This document shows, piece by piece, positions 35,624 through 44,982 of a DNA stretch of 64,000 nt. The notes under the pieces are model-generated. The model was not told the origin of the DNA and made no database searches. It saw nothing but the letters and a program-made list of their open reading frames with translations. The stretch is taken from positions 1 through 64,000 of the forward strand of contig NZ_JUIV01000010.1 in the NCBI RefSeq assembly GCF_004151235.1, read 5' to 3'. Position 1 is the first letter of the stretch. Every line of letters starts with the position of its first letter. A program made the position numbers and the translations under genes. This DNA is from Flavobacterium anhuiense (lineage in GTDB: Bacteria; Bacteroidota; Bacteroidia; Flavobacteriales; Flavobacteriaceae).

Positions 35624-35703
35624 AACCATATAAGTGATAAAAGTGTTTTTAACGCAAAGCTTAAAAACATACTTTTAAATGAACTTATATCACTTATATG
35701 GTT
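35624..35703. repeat. Palindromic element with AACCATATAAGT ends, copy 2
   Basis: A perfect 16-bp terminal inverted repeat, AACCATATAAGTGATA (35624-35639) and TATCACTTATATGGTT (35688-35703). It shares its outer 12 bases with the element at 23845-23977 but has a different, shorter centre. It lies between the barrel-fusion gene and the LOG gene. Confidence 0.72.
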
Positions 35704-35710
35704 TTGAAAA

Positions 35711-36439
35711 TTAGAAATTCGGACTTAAATCGTACTTTTTGTAGAATTTATCCAATGCCTCAACAACTTCGTCTTCAGTATCTACAATTTTAAATAAATT
35801 CAAATCTTCAGGGCTTACGGTATGCATTTTTTCAACCAAAACAGTTTTGACCCATTCAATCAAGCCAGACCAGAACTCAACTCCAACCAAAATAATCGGG
35901 AACTTTCCAATTTTCTTAGTCTGAATCAAAGTGATCGCTTCAAACATTTCGTCTAAAGTTCCAAAACCTCCTGGCATAACCACAAAACCTTGCGAATATT
36001 TTACGAACATTACTTTTCTCACAAAGAAATAGTCGAAATTCAAGTTTTTATCGTGATCAATATATGGGTTAAAATGCTGCTCAAACGGAAGTTCGATATT
36101 TAAACCAACCGAAGTTCCTCCTCCTAAATGCGCACCTTTATTTCCAGCTTCCATAATTCCGGGACCACCTCCTGTAATCACACCGTAACCTGCTTTACTG
36201 ATTTTATAAGCGATTTTTTCAGCCAGCTGATAGTACTTGTCATCTGGTTTTGTTCTTGCCGATCCAAAAATAGAAACACAAGGACCAATACGTCCCATTG
36301 CTTCGTAACCATTTACAAACTCAGACATAATTTTAAAAATTGCCCAGCTGTCATTGGTTTTAATTTCATTCCACGTTTTTTGCTTTAAACGATCCTGAAT
36401 TACTTTATCTTCATCATTATCAAAATCTTCTAATCTCAT
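35711..36439 (-). CDS. LOG family protein (nucleoside monophosphate phosphoribohydrolase)
   Basis: Product of 242 residues, Rossmann-type. The family signature PGGFGTLDEMFE is near residue 165, with GGGPGIMEAGNKGAHLGGG (phosphate binding) earlier and SIFGSARTKPDDKYY at the start. LOG proteins cleave adenosine-like monophosphates to base and ribose 5-phosphate; plant members activate cytokinins, while E. coli PpnN has a different N- and C-terminal build. This one has a short N-terminal extension of about 50 residues. It is the only gene between uvrA and the barrel-fusion gene. Confidence 0.9.
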   Translation of the reverse strand: MRLEDFDNDEDKVIQDRLKQKTWNEIKTNDSWAIFKIMSEFVNGYEAMGRIGPCVSIFGSARTKPDDKYYQLAEKIAYKISKAGYGVITGGGPGIMEAGNKGAHLGGGTSVGLNIELPFEQHFNPYIDHDKNLNFDYFFVRKVMFVKYSQGFVVMPGGFGTLDEMFEAITLIQTKKIGKFPIILVGVEFWSGLIEWVKTVLVEKMHTVSPEDLNLFKIVDTEDEVVEALDKFYKKYDLSPNF

Positions 36440-36480
36440 TTTAGGTATTTTAATTTATTATTTTATTTATGTCTTTTTTG

Positions 36481-36502
36481 TCATCCTGAGCGTAGTCGAA
36501 GG
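36481..36502. repeat. Single arm of the CCTGAGCGxAGTCGAAGG repeat
   Basis: TCATCCTGAGCGTAGTCGAA (continuing GG) is almost the same as either arm of the element at 51052-51130, but no second arm is present here. Confidence 0.55.
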
Positions 36503-36614
36503 AAGGAGCTAGTTCCTGCTGTCCACTATATTCCCGATAAACAAAAACTACGGCTAAAAAGCCTTGTTTTTCTAAATCGGGAGATGCCGCTCCCATCAGG
36601 GCTAGGGCAGTTGG
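36503..36614 (-). repeat. Two-box intergenic element with central hairpin (possible structured RNA)
   Basis: Read on the minus strand: box 1 is CCCTAGCCCTGATGGGAGCG followed by GCATCT. A hairpin follows (CCCGAT 36581-36576 with ATCGGG 36538-36533, inner stem AAAAAC / GTTTTT and GGCT / AGCC). Then box 2, ATAGTGGACAGCAGGAACTA followed by GCTCC. I recall the two boxes with a variable hairpin between them from many Flavobacteriia intergenic regions, but this could not be checked here. It is non-coding, between uvrA and the LOG gene. Confidence 0.55.
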
Positions 36615-36830
36615 TTTCAAATAAACATTGGTTTTAATTGAAACATGTTTTCTTTAAAAAAGCATGGATTTTTCAAAAAAAGCGGACACTAAATTAACGC
36701 TTTTTTCTAGAATTGTTATAAAAAACAGGAATTATAATCCAAAAGTAATGTTATGATAATAATCAAATTCGGTTTTTTGATTCATTATCAGGTGTATAGT
36801 ATCTGTAAAACTGAAAGTTTTTTAGATTTA

Positions 36831-36864
36831 ATCTTTGTCAAAGTTTAAAAACTTTGACAAAGAT
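36831..36864. repeat. Perfect 16-bp palindrome after uvrA
   Basis: ATCTTTGTCAAAGTTT (36831-36846) and AAACTTTGACAAAGAT (36849-36864) with a 2-nt loop, 7 bp past the uvrA stop. It has no T-run, so it is a weak terminator at best and may be a repeat. The rest of the 36440-36871 gap, apart from this and the two elements above, is AT-rich with a GTTTCA / TGAAAC pair at about 36614-36644. Confidence 0.6.
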
Positions 36865-36871
36865 GTTGTTT

Positions 36872-39703
36872 CTACTCTAGTTCTTTTTTCAAAAACTTAG
36901 CCGTATAACTCTTTTTATTCTGAGCCACTTCTTCTGGAGTTCCTTTAGCAACCAATTGTCCACCGCCTTTTCCGCCTTCTGGACCAATATCAATAATATA
37001 ATCGGCAAGTTTAATAACATCCATATTATGTTCGATGACAAGAATTGTATTTCCTTTGTCAACCAATTTATTGATTACTTCCATTAAAACGCGAATGTCT
37101 TCAAAGTGTAATCCTGTTGTAGGTTCGTCGAGAATATAAAATGTATTTCCAGTATCTTTTTTAGATAATTCTCCCGCTAGTTTTATACGTTGCGCTTCAC
37201 CACCAGAAAGTGTTGTGCTTTGTTGACCAAGTGTAATATAACCTAATCCAACATCTTGAATGGTTTTAATTTTTCTATGAATCTTCGGAATATTTTCAAA
37301 AAATGGAACTGCTTCATCAACCGTCATATCCAAAACATCGGAGATAGATTTTCCTTTGTATCTAATTTCTAAAGTTTCTCTATTAAAACGTTTTCCCTGA
37401 CACGTTTCACATTCTACGTAAACATCTGGTAAAAAGTTCATTTCGATTGTTCTTACACCAGAACCTTCGCAGGTTTCACAACGCCCACCTTTTACGTTAA
37501 AACTAAAACGTCCCGCTTTGTAACCACGAATCATACTTTCAGAAGTCATCGTAAATAGATTTCTGATTTCTGTGAAAACCTCTGTATATGTCGCTGGATT
37601 CGAACGTGGTGTTCTTCCAATCGGACTTTGGTCAATATCAATTACTTTGTCAATATGTTCTAAACCTTCAATCTTTTTATAAGGTTGCGGTTTTTTTACG
37701 CCATTAAAATAATACGCATTCAGAATCGGATAAAGCGTCTCATTAATCAAAGTTGATTTACCGCTTCCAGAAACTCCAGTAACACAGGCTAATTGTCCTA
37801 ACGGAATTTCAATAGAAACATTTTTTAAGTTATTTCCAGTTGCTCCAGTCAGTTTTAAGAATTTGCCATTTCCTTTTCTTCTTTTCTTCGGAATATCAAA
37901 TTTCATTTTACCATTCAAATATTGAGCGGTAATAGTGTCTGAAGCTAAAGTCTCTTTTGGAGTTCCTATACTAATAATTTCTCCTCCGTATTTTCCAGCT
38001 TTAGGACCAATATCAATTACATAATCAGCCGTTTCGATCATGTCTTTGTCGTGTTCAACAACAATAACCGAATTTCCGATATCGCGTAATTGTTCCAGAG
38101 AATGAATCAGTTTTTCGTTATCTCTTTGGTGCAGACCAATACTTGGTTCATCCAAAATATAAAGAACTCCAACGAGCTGAGAACCAATTTGTGTTGCCAG
38201 ACGAATACGCTGTGCTTCACCACCAGAAAGCGATTTTGAGCTTCGGCTTAAAGCTAGATAATTCAAACCAACATTCATCAAGAAATTCAAGCGGTCTTTG
38301 ATTTCTTTTACGACTTCAGAAGCGATTAAAAGCTGCTTGTCAGTTAAATGGCTATTTAGATCATGAAACCACGCTGTCAAATCTGAGATATCCATATCAC
38401 ACAATTCGGTGATATTTTTTTCATTTACTCTAAAAAATAATGCTTCTTTTTTAAGACGAGAACCATCGCAAACAGGGCAATTGATTTCGTCCATAAAATC
38501 TTTTGCCCAACGCTTTATGCTCGTTGTAGCACTTTCGTCATATTGGTTTTTGATAAAATTAGAAATTCCTTCAAAATCGATTTTATATTCTCTTGTAACA
38601 CCAAGATCTTTTGAGTTGATAGAAAATTTATCCTTTCCGCCGTACAAAATCATTTGCATGGCTTCTTCCGGAATTTTTTCAATCGGATCAGTTATTTTAA
38701 ATCCGAATTTTTCTCCAATGGTTTCCAATTGCTTGAATATCCATGAAGATTTGTATTCGCCAAGAGGCGCAAAACCACCTGCTTTTATAGATAATTTCGG
38801 ATTTGGAATGATCTTCTTGACGTTTATTTCGTGTACAGTTCCCAATCCGTTACAATGCGGACAAGCTCCTTTTGGAGAGTTAAATGAAAATAAATTCGGT
38901 TCTGGATTTTGATACGATATTCCTGTTGAAGGACACATTAAGTTTCTACTGAAATAACGCACTTCATTAGAATCCTGATCCAAAATCATCAAAACATCTT
39001 CACCGTGATGCATAGCTGTATTGATGCTTTCCGATAATCTTTTTTGCGTATCAGGATTATCTTCAATCACCATTCTGTCTACAACAATCTCAATATCATG
39101 AGTTTTGTAACGATCCAATTTCATTCCGGCAACCAAATCTTGAACTTCACCATTTACACGAACTTTCAAGAATCCTTGTTTGGTAATCTGCTGAAATAAT
39201 TCTGCATAATGTCCTTTTCTGGCTTTAATAACTGGAGCCAGAATATTGATTCGTTTTCCTTTATAGTCCTGAATAATCAGATCTTTAATCTGTTCATCAG
39301 AATACGAAACCATTTTTTCGCCTGTGTTGTAACTGTATGCATCTGCGCCACGCGCGTATAGAAGTCTAAGAAAATCGTAAATTTCAGTAATTGTTCCAAC
39401 CGTAGAGCGCGGACTTTTACTGGTAGTTTTTTGTTCAATTGCGATTACGGGAGAAAGTCCGTCGATTTTATCAACATCTGGACGTTCTAATCCGCCAAGG
39501 AATTGTCTTGCGTAAGCTGAAAACGTTTCAACATAACGACGCTGACCTTCAGCATAAATGGTATCAAATGCCAAAGAGGATTTTCCCGAACCTGATAAAC
39601 CAGTAATGACAACCAGTTTTTCACGCGGAATAGATATATCGATATTTTTTAGATTATGAACTCTTGCACCAAGAACTTCAATAGTATTGTCTTTATCTAA
39701 CAT
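36872..39703 (-). CDS. uvrA: UvrA, excinuclease ABC subunit A
   Basis: Product of 943 residues, the standard length. It scans DNA for damage in nucleotide excision repair. The first Walker A is [14 protein letters not shown] and the second is [17 protein letters not shown] signatures are [13 protein letters not shown] and [13 protein letters not shown]. Zinc-binding cysteine pairs are in [17 protein letters not shown] and CETCEGSG ... CETCQGK. The ATG at 39703 fits the usual N-terminus; an upstream TTG at 39715 is less likely. A -7 box lies 17 bp upstream. Confidence 0.97.
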   Translation of the reverse strand: MLDKDNTIEVLGARVHNLKNIDISIPREKLVVITGLSGSGKSSLAFDTIYAEGQRRYVETFSAYARQFLGGLERPDVDKIDGLSPVIAIEQKTTSKSPRSTVGTITEIYDFLRLLYARGADAYSYNTGEKMVSYSDEQIKDLIIQDYKGKRINILAPVIKARKGHYAELFQQITKQGFLKVRVNGEVQDLVAGMKLDRYKTHDIEIVVDRMVIEDNPDTQKRLSESINTAMHHGEDVLMILDQDSNEVRYFSRNLMCPSTGISYQNPEPNLFSFNSPKGACPHCNGLGTVHEINVKKIIPNPKLSIKAGGFAPLGEYKSSWIFKQLETIGEKFGFKITDPIEKIPEEAMQMILYGGKDKFSINSKDLGVTREYKIDFEGISNFIKNQYDESATTSIKRWAKDFMDEINCPVCDGSRLKKEALFFRVNEKNITELCDMDISDLTAWFHDLNSHLTDKQLLIASEVVKEIKDRLNFLMNVGLNYLALSRSSKSLSGGEAQRIRLATQIGSQLVGVLYILDEPSIGLHQRDNEKLIHSLEQLRDIGNSVIVVEHDKDMIETADYVIDIGPKAGKYGGEIISIGTPKETLASDTITAQYLNGKMKFDIPKKRRKGNGKFLKLTGATGNNLKNVSIEIPLGQLACVTGVSGSGKSTLINETLYPILNAYYFNGVKKPQPYKKIEGLEHIDKVIDIDQSPIGRTPRSNPATYTEVFTEIRNLFTMTSESMIRGYKAGRFSFNVKGGRCETCEGSGVRTIEMNFLPDVYVECETCQGKRFNRETLEIRYKGKSISDVLDMTVDEAVPFFENIPKIHRKIKTIQDVGLGYITLGQQSTTLSGGEAQRIKLAGELSKKDTGNTFYILDEPTTGLHFEDIRVLMEVINKLVDKGNTILVIEHNMDVIKLADYIIDIGPEGGKGGGQLVAKGTPEEVAQNKKSYTAKFLKKELE

Positions 39704-39719
39704 AATTTTGAGCAAAACG

Positions 39720-39727
39720 CAAAGTTA
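39720..39727 (-). promoter_or_regulatory. Candidate -7 box of uvrA
   Basis: TAACTTTG on the minus strand, with a predicted leader of about 10 nt. No TTG at the usual distance. Confidence 0.4.
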
Positions 39728-39787
39728 CCACTTTGATTTGTTCTTTTAGTGCTCGATAGCAAAAGTTTATGTTACAATTAATAACAA

Positions 39788-39818
39788 AAAACGCTGATTT
39801 AAAATCAGCGTTTTCTTT
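39788..39818 (-). terminator. Intrinsic terminator of fic, starting inside its stop codon
   Basis: Stem AAAACGCTGATTT / AAATCAGCGTTTT read on the minus strand, with T-tract after; A-rich on the other side. The left arm includes the last codons and the TGA of the fic gene. Confidence 0.75.
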
Positions 39819-40758
39819 TTCGGGTTGCCATATAGTTTTCAATTGCTTCTTTGGTGGTATACCAGTTTCTGCCTTCTTTGTAAGCATCTATTTTTCCTGT
39901 TCTGGCCAATAAACTTACATATTCTTGGCCGTACGGAGTATCAGGCTCACTAACAATGTTTTGAATAGATTGATAATCATAATTGCTTCCTGGCATTGCA
40001 CCTAAATATATATTAAGCGTTCTTTCGAGTGCCTGACACATCAAAAGTGTCAATTTTTGGTAATTTCCATTATTAGCTTGATTGAGCGCTTCGTAGTATT
40101 TCTTGCGATCATTTTTTAAAATAATGGCAGGAGGAAAACCGCATCGAATCAATAATAAATTCATGCTTAAACGAACGGTACGACCATTTCCATCAAAAAA
40201 AGGATGAATCCAGACCAGTTTATGATGATAGATTGTTGCCAATTCTATATCGTTTAAACCTAACGGATTTTTATTGATAAACTCGATTAATTCGTCTAAA
40301 TAATCTGAAACTTTATTTGCATTTGGTGGCATAAAATTAGCACCAGAAATTCGGACGCCTCCATTACGAATTCTGCCCGCGAAATCTTCTTCGATAGAAC
40401 GCATTACTAATCCATGTATAGAAAGAATATCGATGCTTCTTAGCTTATATTCTTCATCTACAATTGAATAAAGATAATCAATAGCTTTGTCGTGATTATG
40501 AGTTTCAAAATGTTCGCGAAGCGATTTCCCTTTAATGGTAATTCCTTCTTGGATAACCATTTGGGTTTCTCTCAGACTTAATGTATTTCCTTCAATACTA
40601 TTAGAGTTATAAGTCCATTCTAAAGAAAGGCTTTCTCGTATTTTATTCAACGCAATATTGGGCAATGGTCTGCTGTTTTGTAGTTCTTGCCTTTTTTGGT
40701 ACAATCTATCAAAGGTTGATTGAAATTCTTCTCTGTATGTTAGGTCAATATTAAACAT
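39805..40758 (-). CDS. Fic family protein (probable AMP transferase) with N-terminal inhibitory helix and wHTH
   Basis: Product of 317 residues. The Fic core has the full active-site motif HPFFDGNGRTVR (185-196). The N-terminal part carries the self-inhibitory motif SxxxEG (S52 to G57 in NSNSIEGN), which marks class II Fic proteins. The flap region is GGVRISGANFMPP. The C-terminal 45 residues look like a winged helix or excisionase-type DNA-binding module (LARTGKIDAYKEGRNWYTTK). Fic enzymes add AMP to hydroxyl side chains; the target is unknown. No separate antitoxin is seen, which fits in-cis inhibition. The -7 box is only 7 bp before the ATG, so the mRNA may be leaderless. Confidence 0.92.
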   Translation of the reverse strand: MFNIDLTYREEFQSTFDRLYQKRQELQNSRPLPNIALNKIRESLSLEWTYNSNSIEGNTLSLRETQMVIQEGITIKGKSLREHFETHNHDKAIDYLYSIVDEEYKLRSIDILSIHGLVMRSIEEDFAGRIRNGGVRISGANFMPPNANKVSDYLDELIEFINKNPLGLNDIELATIYHHKLVWIHPFFDGNGRTVRLSMNLLLIRCGFPPAIILKNDRKKYYEALNQANNGNYQKLTLLMCQALERTLNIYLGAMPGSNYDYQSIQNIVSEPDTPYGQEYVSLLARTGKIDAYKEGRNWYTTKEAIENYMATRKRKR

Positions 40759-40765
40759 AATCCTA

Positions 40766-40773
40766 CAAAGATA
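40766..40773 (-). promoter_or_regulatory. Candidate -7 box of fic
   Basis: TATCTTTG on the minus strand. The ATG follows after 7 bp, implying a leaderless or very short leader. The -33 region falls within the inverted repeat at 40778-40819. Confidence 0.5.
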
Positions 40774-40777
40774 CTTC

Positions 40778-40819
40778 TTAATATCGGATAAATAAAATTT
40801 TTAACGTATCCGATATTAA
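40778..40819. promoter_or_regulatory. Perfect 13-bp inverted repeat on the fic promoter, possible operator
   Basis: TTAATATCGGATA (40778-40790) and TATCCGATATTAA (40807-40819), 16 bp apart. The proximal arm is 4 bp upstream of the -7 box, and the pair brackets the -33 region. It ends 3 bp before the stop codon of the CLC gene and has no T-run, so it is not a normal terminator. Confidence 0.5.
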
Positions 40820-40822
40820 CGT

Positions 40823-42607
40823 TTATTCAATCGTCATAGAACGGAGTTTTGTTCTATAAGCTTCGAGTGCTATCGATTTGGAAATAAATCCGTGGTATTT
40901 TCCATCTCTTAAAACAGGAAGGAAAGCAGATTTTGTAGTTTCAAATTTTCGCATTACAATTTCCATGCTGTCGAGTGTAGAAATTGTCGCAGCAGGCGCT
41001 TTCATTACGTCTCTAATAAAAGTGTATTTAACTCGGTAAGAATTAAAAATGATTTCTCGAATATCATTAAAATGAACTACTCCAACCAAATCTTTGTCTT
41101 GATTGACAACTGCAAAAACTACTTGATTGGAATGCGAAATAAGATCTACTAATTTACTTAGATTTTCGTCTGGGTGAACTGTCAAATAATCGCATTGAAT
41201 AATTGAGTCAATGTCTAAAGTCGATAGGATATTAGAATCTTTATTGCTTGTAAACGCATGTCCTTTTTTGGCTAATCCTTTTACGTCAAGCGAATATTTT
41301 TCGAAACGTTTAGAAATGGCAAAACTAATGGAAGAAACGATCATAAGCGGAATCATCAATCCGTAGCCTCCTGTAATTTCTGCAATTAAGAAGATTGCTG
41401 TTAGAGGCGCATGAAATAAACCGCTAAGAATCCCAGCCATTCCAACCATTGTGAAATTACTGATAGGAAGTTTAGATAAACCTATCATAGTAACAAGTTT
41501 AGAAAAGAAATATCCTAGATAAGATCCTAAGAATAGAGAAGGAGCAAAGTTTCCTCCATTTCCTCCGCTTCCAAGCGTTAATCCAGAAGCAAAAACTTTA
41601 ACCATCATAGTAGCGCCAATAAATAAAAGCAAAACCCATTGATTGTTTCTAAAATCAGCAAATAAAGTATTGTCTAATAAATGCCCTGGATCGGCGTCAG
41701 ATAAGGTTTTAATGCTTTCGTATCCCTCACCAAATAGGGTTGGAAAAATAAAAATTAATAACGCCAATAACGATGAGCCAATTAAAGCTTTTTTATAAGG
41801 ATTGATTTGCTGTTTGGCAAAATAATGCTCGACTCTTTGAAAGTTTCTTGAGTAATAGATAGCAACCAGTCCAGTTAGAACTCCCAAAATAACATAAAAC
41901 GGAATATTATGATAATCAAAAGATTCTTGTTTTTTAAAGCTCAAAAGAATGCTTTCGTCCAAAACAATTGCAGAAACCAAAGCGCCCGTTGCCGCAGAAA
42001 TCATAATAGGCGTAAAAGCAGAAATGCTGACATCTACCAATAAAACCTCAATAGCAAAAAGAACACCTGCAATTGGAGCGTTAAAAGCCGCCGCAATTCC
42101 AGCAGCTACACCACATCCAATCAGCAAAGTTCGATCCTTATACTGCATCTTATAATTTTGGGCATAATTTGAGCCAAAAGCTGCACCAGTAATTACAATC
42201 GGACTTTCTAAACCTGCAGAACCTCCTAAACCAACTGTTAATGAACTTGTCACAATTTGGGCATACATCTGCTTTCTCGGAATAATACTGGCTTTTTTCG
42301 CCACTGCATAAAGTATTTGCGAAGTTCCTTTTTGAATGCTTCCGTTAAGCACTTTATTTACAACAAAAACGGTTAATGTAATACCAATTATTGGCAGGAT
42401 ACTGTTAATGAAACTCAATTTCAAGATTCCATTAATGTATGTTGCAAATGAGAATACACTATGCGCGAAAGTTTTAAGTACGATAACCGCAAGTGAACAA
42501 GATATTCCGATAAGAACGCTTGACAAAAAAAGAAACTGCTTTGGAGTCATTAAGGATTGTGCCAAAGCAATGATGCTTTCGAGTCTTCTGAAATATTTTT
42601 TTAGCAT
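40823..42607 (-). CDS. CLC-type chloride channel or antiporter with C-terminal CBS domains
   Basis: Product of 594 residues. About ten to twelve membrane segments lie in residues 20-440. Selectivity motifs are GLGGSAGLESP (position of GxEGP, the gating glutamate kept) and GSGGNGGNFAPSLFLG (GGxFxPxL type). GLFHAPLTAIFLIAEITGGY is typical of helix N-O. Two CBS domains fill about 455-590. The protein moves chloride or fluoride-like anions, either as channel or H+/Cl- exchanger. It follows the ggt gene by 72 bp and has its own -7 box. Confidence 0.92.
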   Translation of the reverse strand: MLKKYFRRLESIIALAQSLMTPKQFLFLSSVLIGISCSLAVIVLKTFAHSVFSFATYINGILKLSFINSILPIIGITLTVFVVNKVLNGSIQKGTSQILYAVAKKASIIPRKQMYAQIVTSSLTVGLGGSAGLESPIVITGAAFGSNYAQNYKMQYKDRTLLIGCGVAAGIAAAFNAPIAGVLFAIEVLLVDVSISAFTPIMISAATGALVSAIVLDESILLSFKKQESFDYHNIPFYVILGVLTGLVAIYYSRNFQRVEHYFAKQQINPYKKALIGSSLLALLIFIFPTLFGEGYESIKTLSDADPGHLLDNTLFADFRNNQWVLLLFIGATMMVKVFASGLTLGSGGNGGNFAPSLFLGSYLGYFFSKLVTMIGLSKLPISNFTMVGMAGILSGLFHAPLTAIFLIAEITGGYGLMIPLMIVSSISFAISKRFEKYSLDVKGLAKKGHAFTSNKDSNILSTLDIDSIIQCDYLTVHPDENLSKLVDLISHSNQVVFAVVNQDKDLVGVVHFNDIREIIFNSYRVKYTFIRDVMKAPAATISTLDSMEIVMRKFETTKSAFLPVLRDGKYHGFISKSIALEAYRTKLRSMTIE

Positions 42608-42631
42608 TCTGTTTTAAAATTATCGTTCTTA

Positions 42632-42639
42632 CAAAATTA
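42632..42639 (-). promoter_or_regulatory. Candidate -7 box of the CLC gene
   Basis: TAATTTTG on the minus strand, 24 bp before the ATG. No clear TTG upstream. Confidence 0.4.
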
Positions 42640-42679
42640 GTTTATAATGTTAGATTAAAAAAATAAAAACTTAAGACTA

Positions 42680-44368
42680 TTAAAAACCAACGGCTTTATC
42701 ATCGCCTCTAAAGTCAGCTCCGCCTTCTAGATTTTTGTTTGGCAAAACCAAAATAGCATCTACTTTTCCGATAATTGGAGTTGGTTTTTCGTTGATGATG
42801 TAGCTTTTTGCTTTAAGCTGATCAATTGTTTTTGTTTCAAAAGTATTGGGTTCGAAAGTAATTAAATCTGGCAGCCATTGATGGTGGAAACGTGGAGCAT
42901 TAACGGCTTCTTGCATGCTTAGATTGTATTCGTAAACATTTAGAATTGTCTGTAAAACAGAAGTAATAATCGTTGAACCTCCCGGAGTTCCTACAACCAT
43001 AAATAATTTTCCGTCTTTTTCTACAATGGTTGGCGTCATAGAACTTAACATTCTTTTTTGCGGAGCGATACTGTTGGCTTCATTTCCAACCAAACCAAAC
43101 ATGTTTGGAGAACCTGGTTTGGCACTAAAATCGTCCATTTCGTTATTTAAAAAGAAACCTAATTCGTCACAATAATATTTTGAACCATAACCATCATTTA
43201 AAGTTGTTGTAGCAGCAATAGCATTCCCGAATTGATCTACAATTGAATAGTGTGTTGTTTCTGTGCTTTCGGCATAATTCACTTTTCCTTCTTTTATTTC
43301 GCTAGATAAAGTTGCTTTTTCAGGATTAAAGCTAGCCATTCTTTCACGAAGGTAACTTTCATCTAATAGTTCTTTCAGCGGAATCTTGACAAAATCTGGA
43401 TCGCCTAAAAAGTAGCTTCTGTCTGCATACGCTCTTCTTTCAGCCTCAACAATAACCTGAATGGCATCTGGTGAATTATGTCCCATTTTGGCTAAATCAT
43501 AAGGCTCGAGCATCTTTAAAATTTGAGCCAAACAGATTCCGCCACTGCTTGGTGGAGCCATTGAAGTAATCTTTAAACCTTTATAAGTAAACTGTAATGG
43601 TTTTCTCCATTTCGCTTCATATTTCGCTAAATCCTGCATCGTGATAATACCGCCTTTTTCCTTTAAATAATTAACTAGGATTTTAGCAGTTTCACCTTTA
43701 TAAAATTCATTTCTTCCTTTTTTCTGAATTCTTCTTAAAGTTTTGGCCAATGCTGGATATTTGATCGTATCGTTTTCTTTGAAACTGCCAGATAAAAGCG
43801 AATTTTCTCCATTTACTTTTACAATGCTTTCATGATAATCTTTTAAGCTTTTCTCTTGTTTTTTTGTTACTACAACACCTCTTTCTGCTAAAGCAATTAC
43901 AGGTTCAAGGATTTTAGAAATAGGCATTGTACCATATTTTTTATGAACCGCAAAAACGCCTGCAATTGTTCCTGGAACGCCAATGGCAAGTGCTGTTTGA
44001 GTACTTTTTCCTTTTATTACATTTCCTTCGCTATCCAAAAACATATCTTTTGTAGCAGCCAGAGGAGCTTTTTCACGATAATCTATAGAACCTACTTCGC
44101 CATTTGCTTTTCTGTAAACCATAAAACCGCCGCCGCCGATATTTCCAGCAAACGGAAAAGCAACTGCAAGCGCTAATTCTGTTCCGACCATGGCGTCAAA
44201 AGCGTTTCCGCCATTTTTCATAATATCAGAACCGATTTTTGAAGCTTCCTCGCGTGCAGAAACCACCATGGCTCTTGTAACAACTAATCCTGTCGGATTT
44301 GGATCTGTCTGTTGTGCATTGCTGCTGCTTATATATAAAAGTGCTATTAAAAATGTAATTTTTTTCAT
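42680..44368 (-). CDS. ggt: Gamma-glutamyltransferase
   Basis: Product of 562 residues from the ATG at 44368 (an upstream TTG at 44374 is less likely). The signal peptide ends SNAQ at about residue 19. The protein is made as a proenzyme that cuts itself before T371 in TTHYSIVDQFGN, giving the small subunit with the nucleophile. GTPGGSTIITSV and SSMTPTIV are active-site signatures. It transfers or hydrolyses gamma-glutamyl groups of glutathione in the periplasm. The stop of acpH is 21 bp upstream, so the two are probably co-transcribed. Confidence 0.95.
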   Translation of the reverse strand: MKKITFLIALLYISSSNAQQTDPNPTGLVVTRAMVVSAREEASKIGSDIMKNGGNAFDAMVGTELALAVAFPFAGNIGGGGFMVYRKANGEVGSIDYREKAPLAATKDMFLDSEGNVIKGKSTQTALAIGVPGTIAGVFAVHKKYGTMPISKILEPVIALAERGVVVTKKQEKSLKDYHESIVKVNGENSLLSGSFKENDTIKYPALAKTLRRIQKKGRNEFYKGETAKILVNYLKEKGGIITMQDLAKYEAKWRKPLQFTYKGLKITSMAPPSSGGICLAQILKMLEPYDLAKMGHNSPDAIQVIVEAERRAYADRSYFLGDPDFVKIPLKELLDESYLRERMASFNPEKATLSSEIKEGKVNYAESTETTHYSIVDQFGNAIAATTTLNDGYGSKYYCDELGFFLNNEMDDFSAKPGSPNMFGLVGNEANSIAPQKRMLSSMTPTIVEKDGKLFMVVGTPGGSTIITSVLQTILNVYEYNLSMQEAVNAPRFHHQWLPDLITFEPNTFETKTIDQLKAKSYIINEKPTPIIGKVDAILVLPNKNLEGGADFRGDDKAVGF

Positions 44369-44389
44369 GTTCAATAAAATTAAATTGGC

Positions 44390-44974
44390 TTAAAGAGAAA
44401 GCAGTTTTTCTTTGGCTTGTGCTCTCATTTCTTCAAAAAACAATGTAAATTCTTCTTCAAATTCATCATAAAATTCCGTAAGTTCTTCTACAGCAAACTG
44501 CATTTGAGAAACATTTTTGGATCTTCTATCCATTTGGGTTAATATATGTTGGATTCCTTCGGTTGTACGATAACTCAAAAGCCAGTTTCTTTCAATCATG
44601 TAAGGCATTAAACCTTGAGTTTTTTCGGTTAAAATGTCATAATTATCATGTAAAGAATGGTAAAATCGTTTCACAAAAAGTTCTAATTTTTCATCCGAAT
44701 ATTTTTCCCAGTTTTTGGCTAGAAAATGATCATAAACAATATCTACAATTACACCAGCATAATGATGGTATCGGTCATGCAGGCGTTTGGTGCTGGTTCT
44801 AAAAATATCGTGAGAATCGGTATAGGTATCTATGAATCGATGCAGTAAAATTCCTTTTTGAACATCTTCAGGAAAATGCTCAAATTGTTTTCCGCGAATT
44901 CCGTCTGCCATAAAATTCCCGATTTTAATTAAATCATTGTCTCCAGAAAGATATATATGGGCTAAGAAATTCAT
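44390..44974 (-). CDS. acpH: Acyl carrier protein phosphodiesterase (AcpH) family
   Basis: Product of 194 residues. The N-terminus MNFLAHIYLSGDNDLIKIGN followed by FMADGIRGK, and ILLHRFIDTYTDSH, are the AcpH signature with the metal-binding H and D residues of an HD-like fold. E. coli AcpH removes the 4'-phosphopantetheine arm from ACP. The C-terminal helix is rich in E and F. It is the first gene of a probable acpH-ggt transcript. Confidence 0.9.
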   Translation of the reverse strand: MNFLAHIYLSGDNDLIKIGNFMADGIRGKQFEHFPEDVQKGILLHRFIDTYTDSHDIFRTSTKRLHDRYHHYAGVIVDIVYDHFLAKNWEKYSDEKLELFVKRFYHSLHDNYDILTEKTQGLMPYMIERNWLLSYRTTEGIQHILTQMDRRSKNVSQMQFAVEELTEFYDEFEEEFTLFFEEMRAQAKEKLLSL

Positions 44975-44982
44975 TTTTTTAT

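Noticed and set aside
36831-36864. Palindrome after uvrA as an intrinsic terminator
   Set aside because: The stem is strong but no T-run follows on the minus strand, so it is listed as a repeat only.
38409-38912. 167-codon plus-strand frame
   Set aside because: Lies antisense inside uvrA; the sequence is the mirror of conserved UvrA zinc and ATPase segments.
39805-40758. Fic gene as part of a toxin-antitoxin pair
   Set aside because: No small antitoxin gene is adjacent, and the protein has its own N-terminal SxxxEG inhibitory motif.
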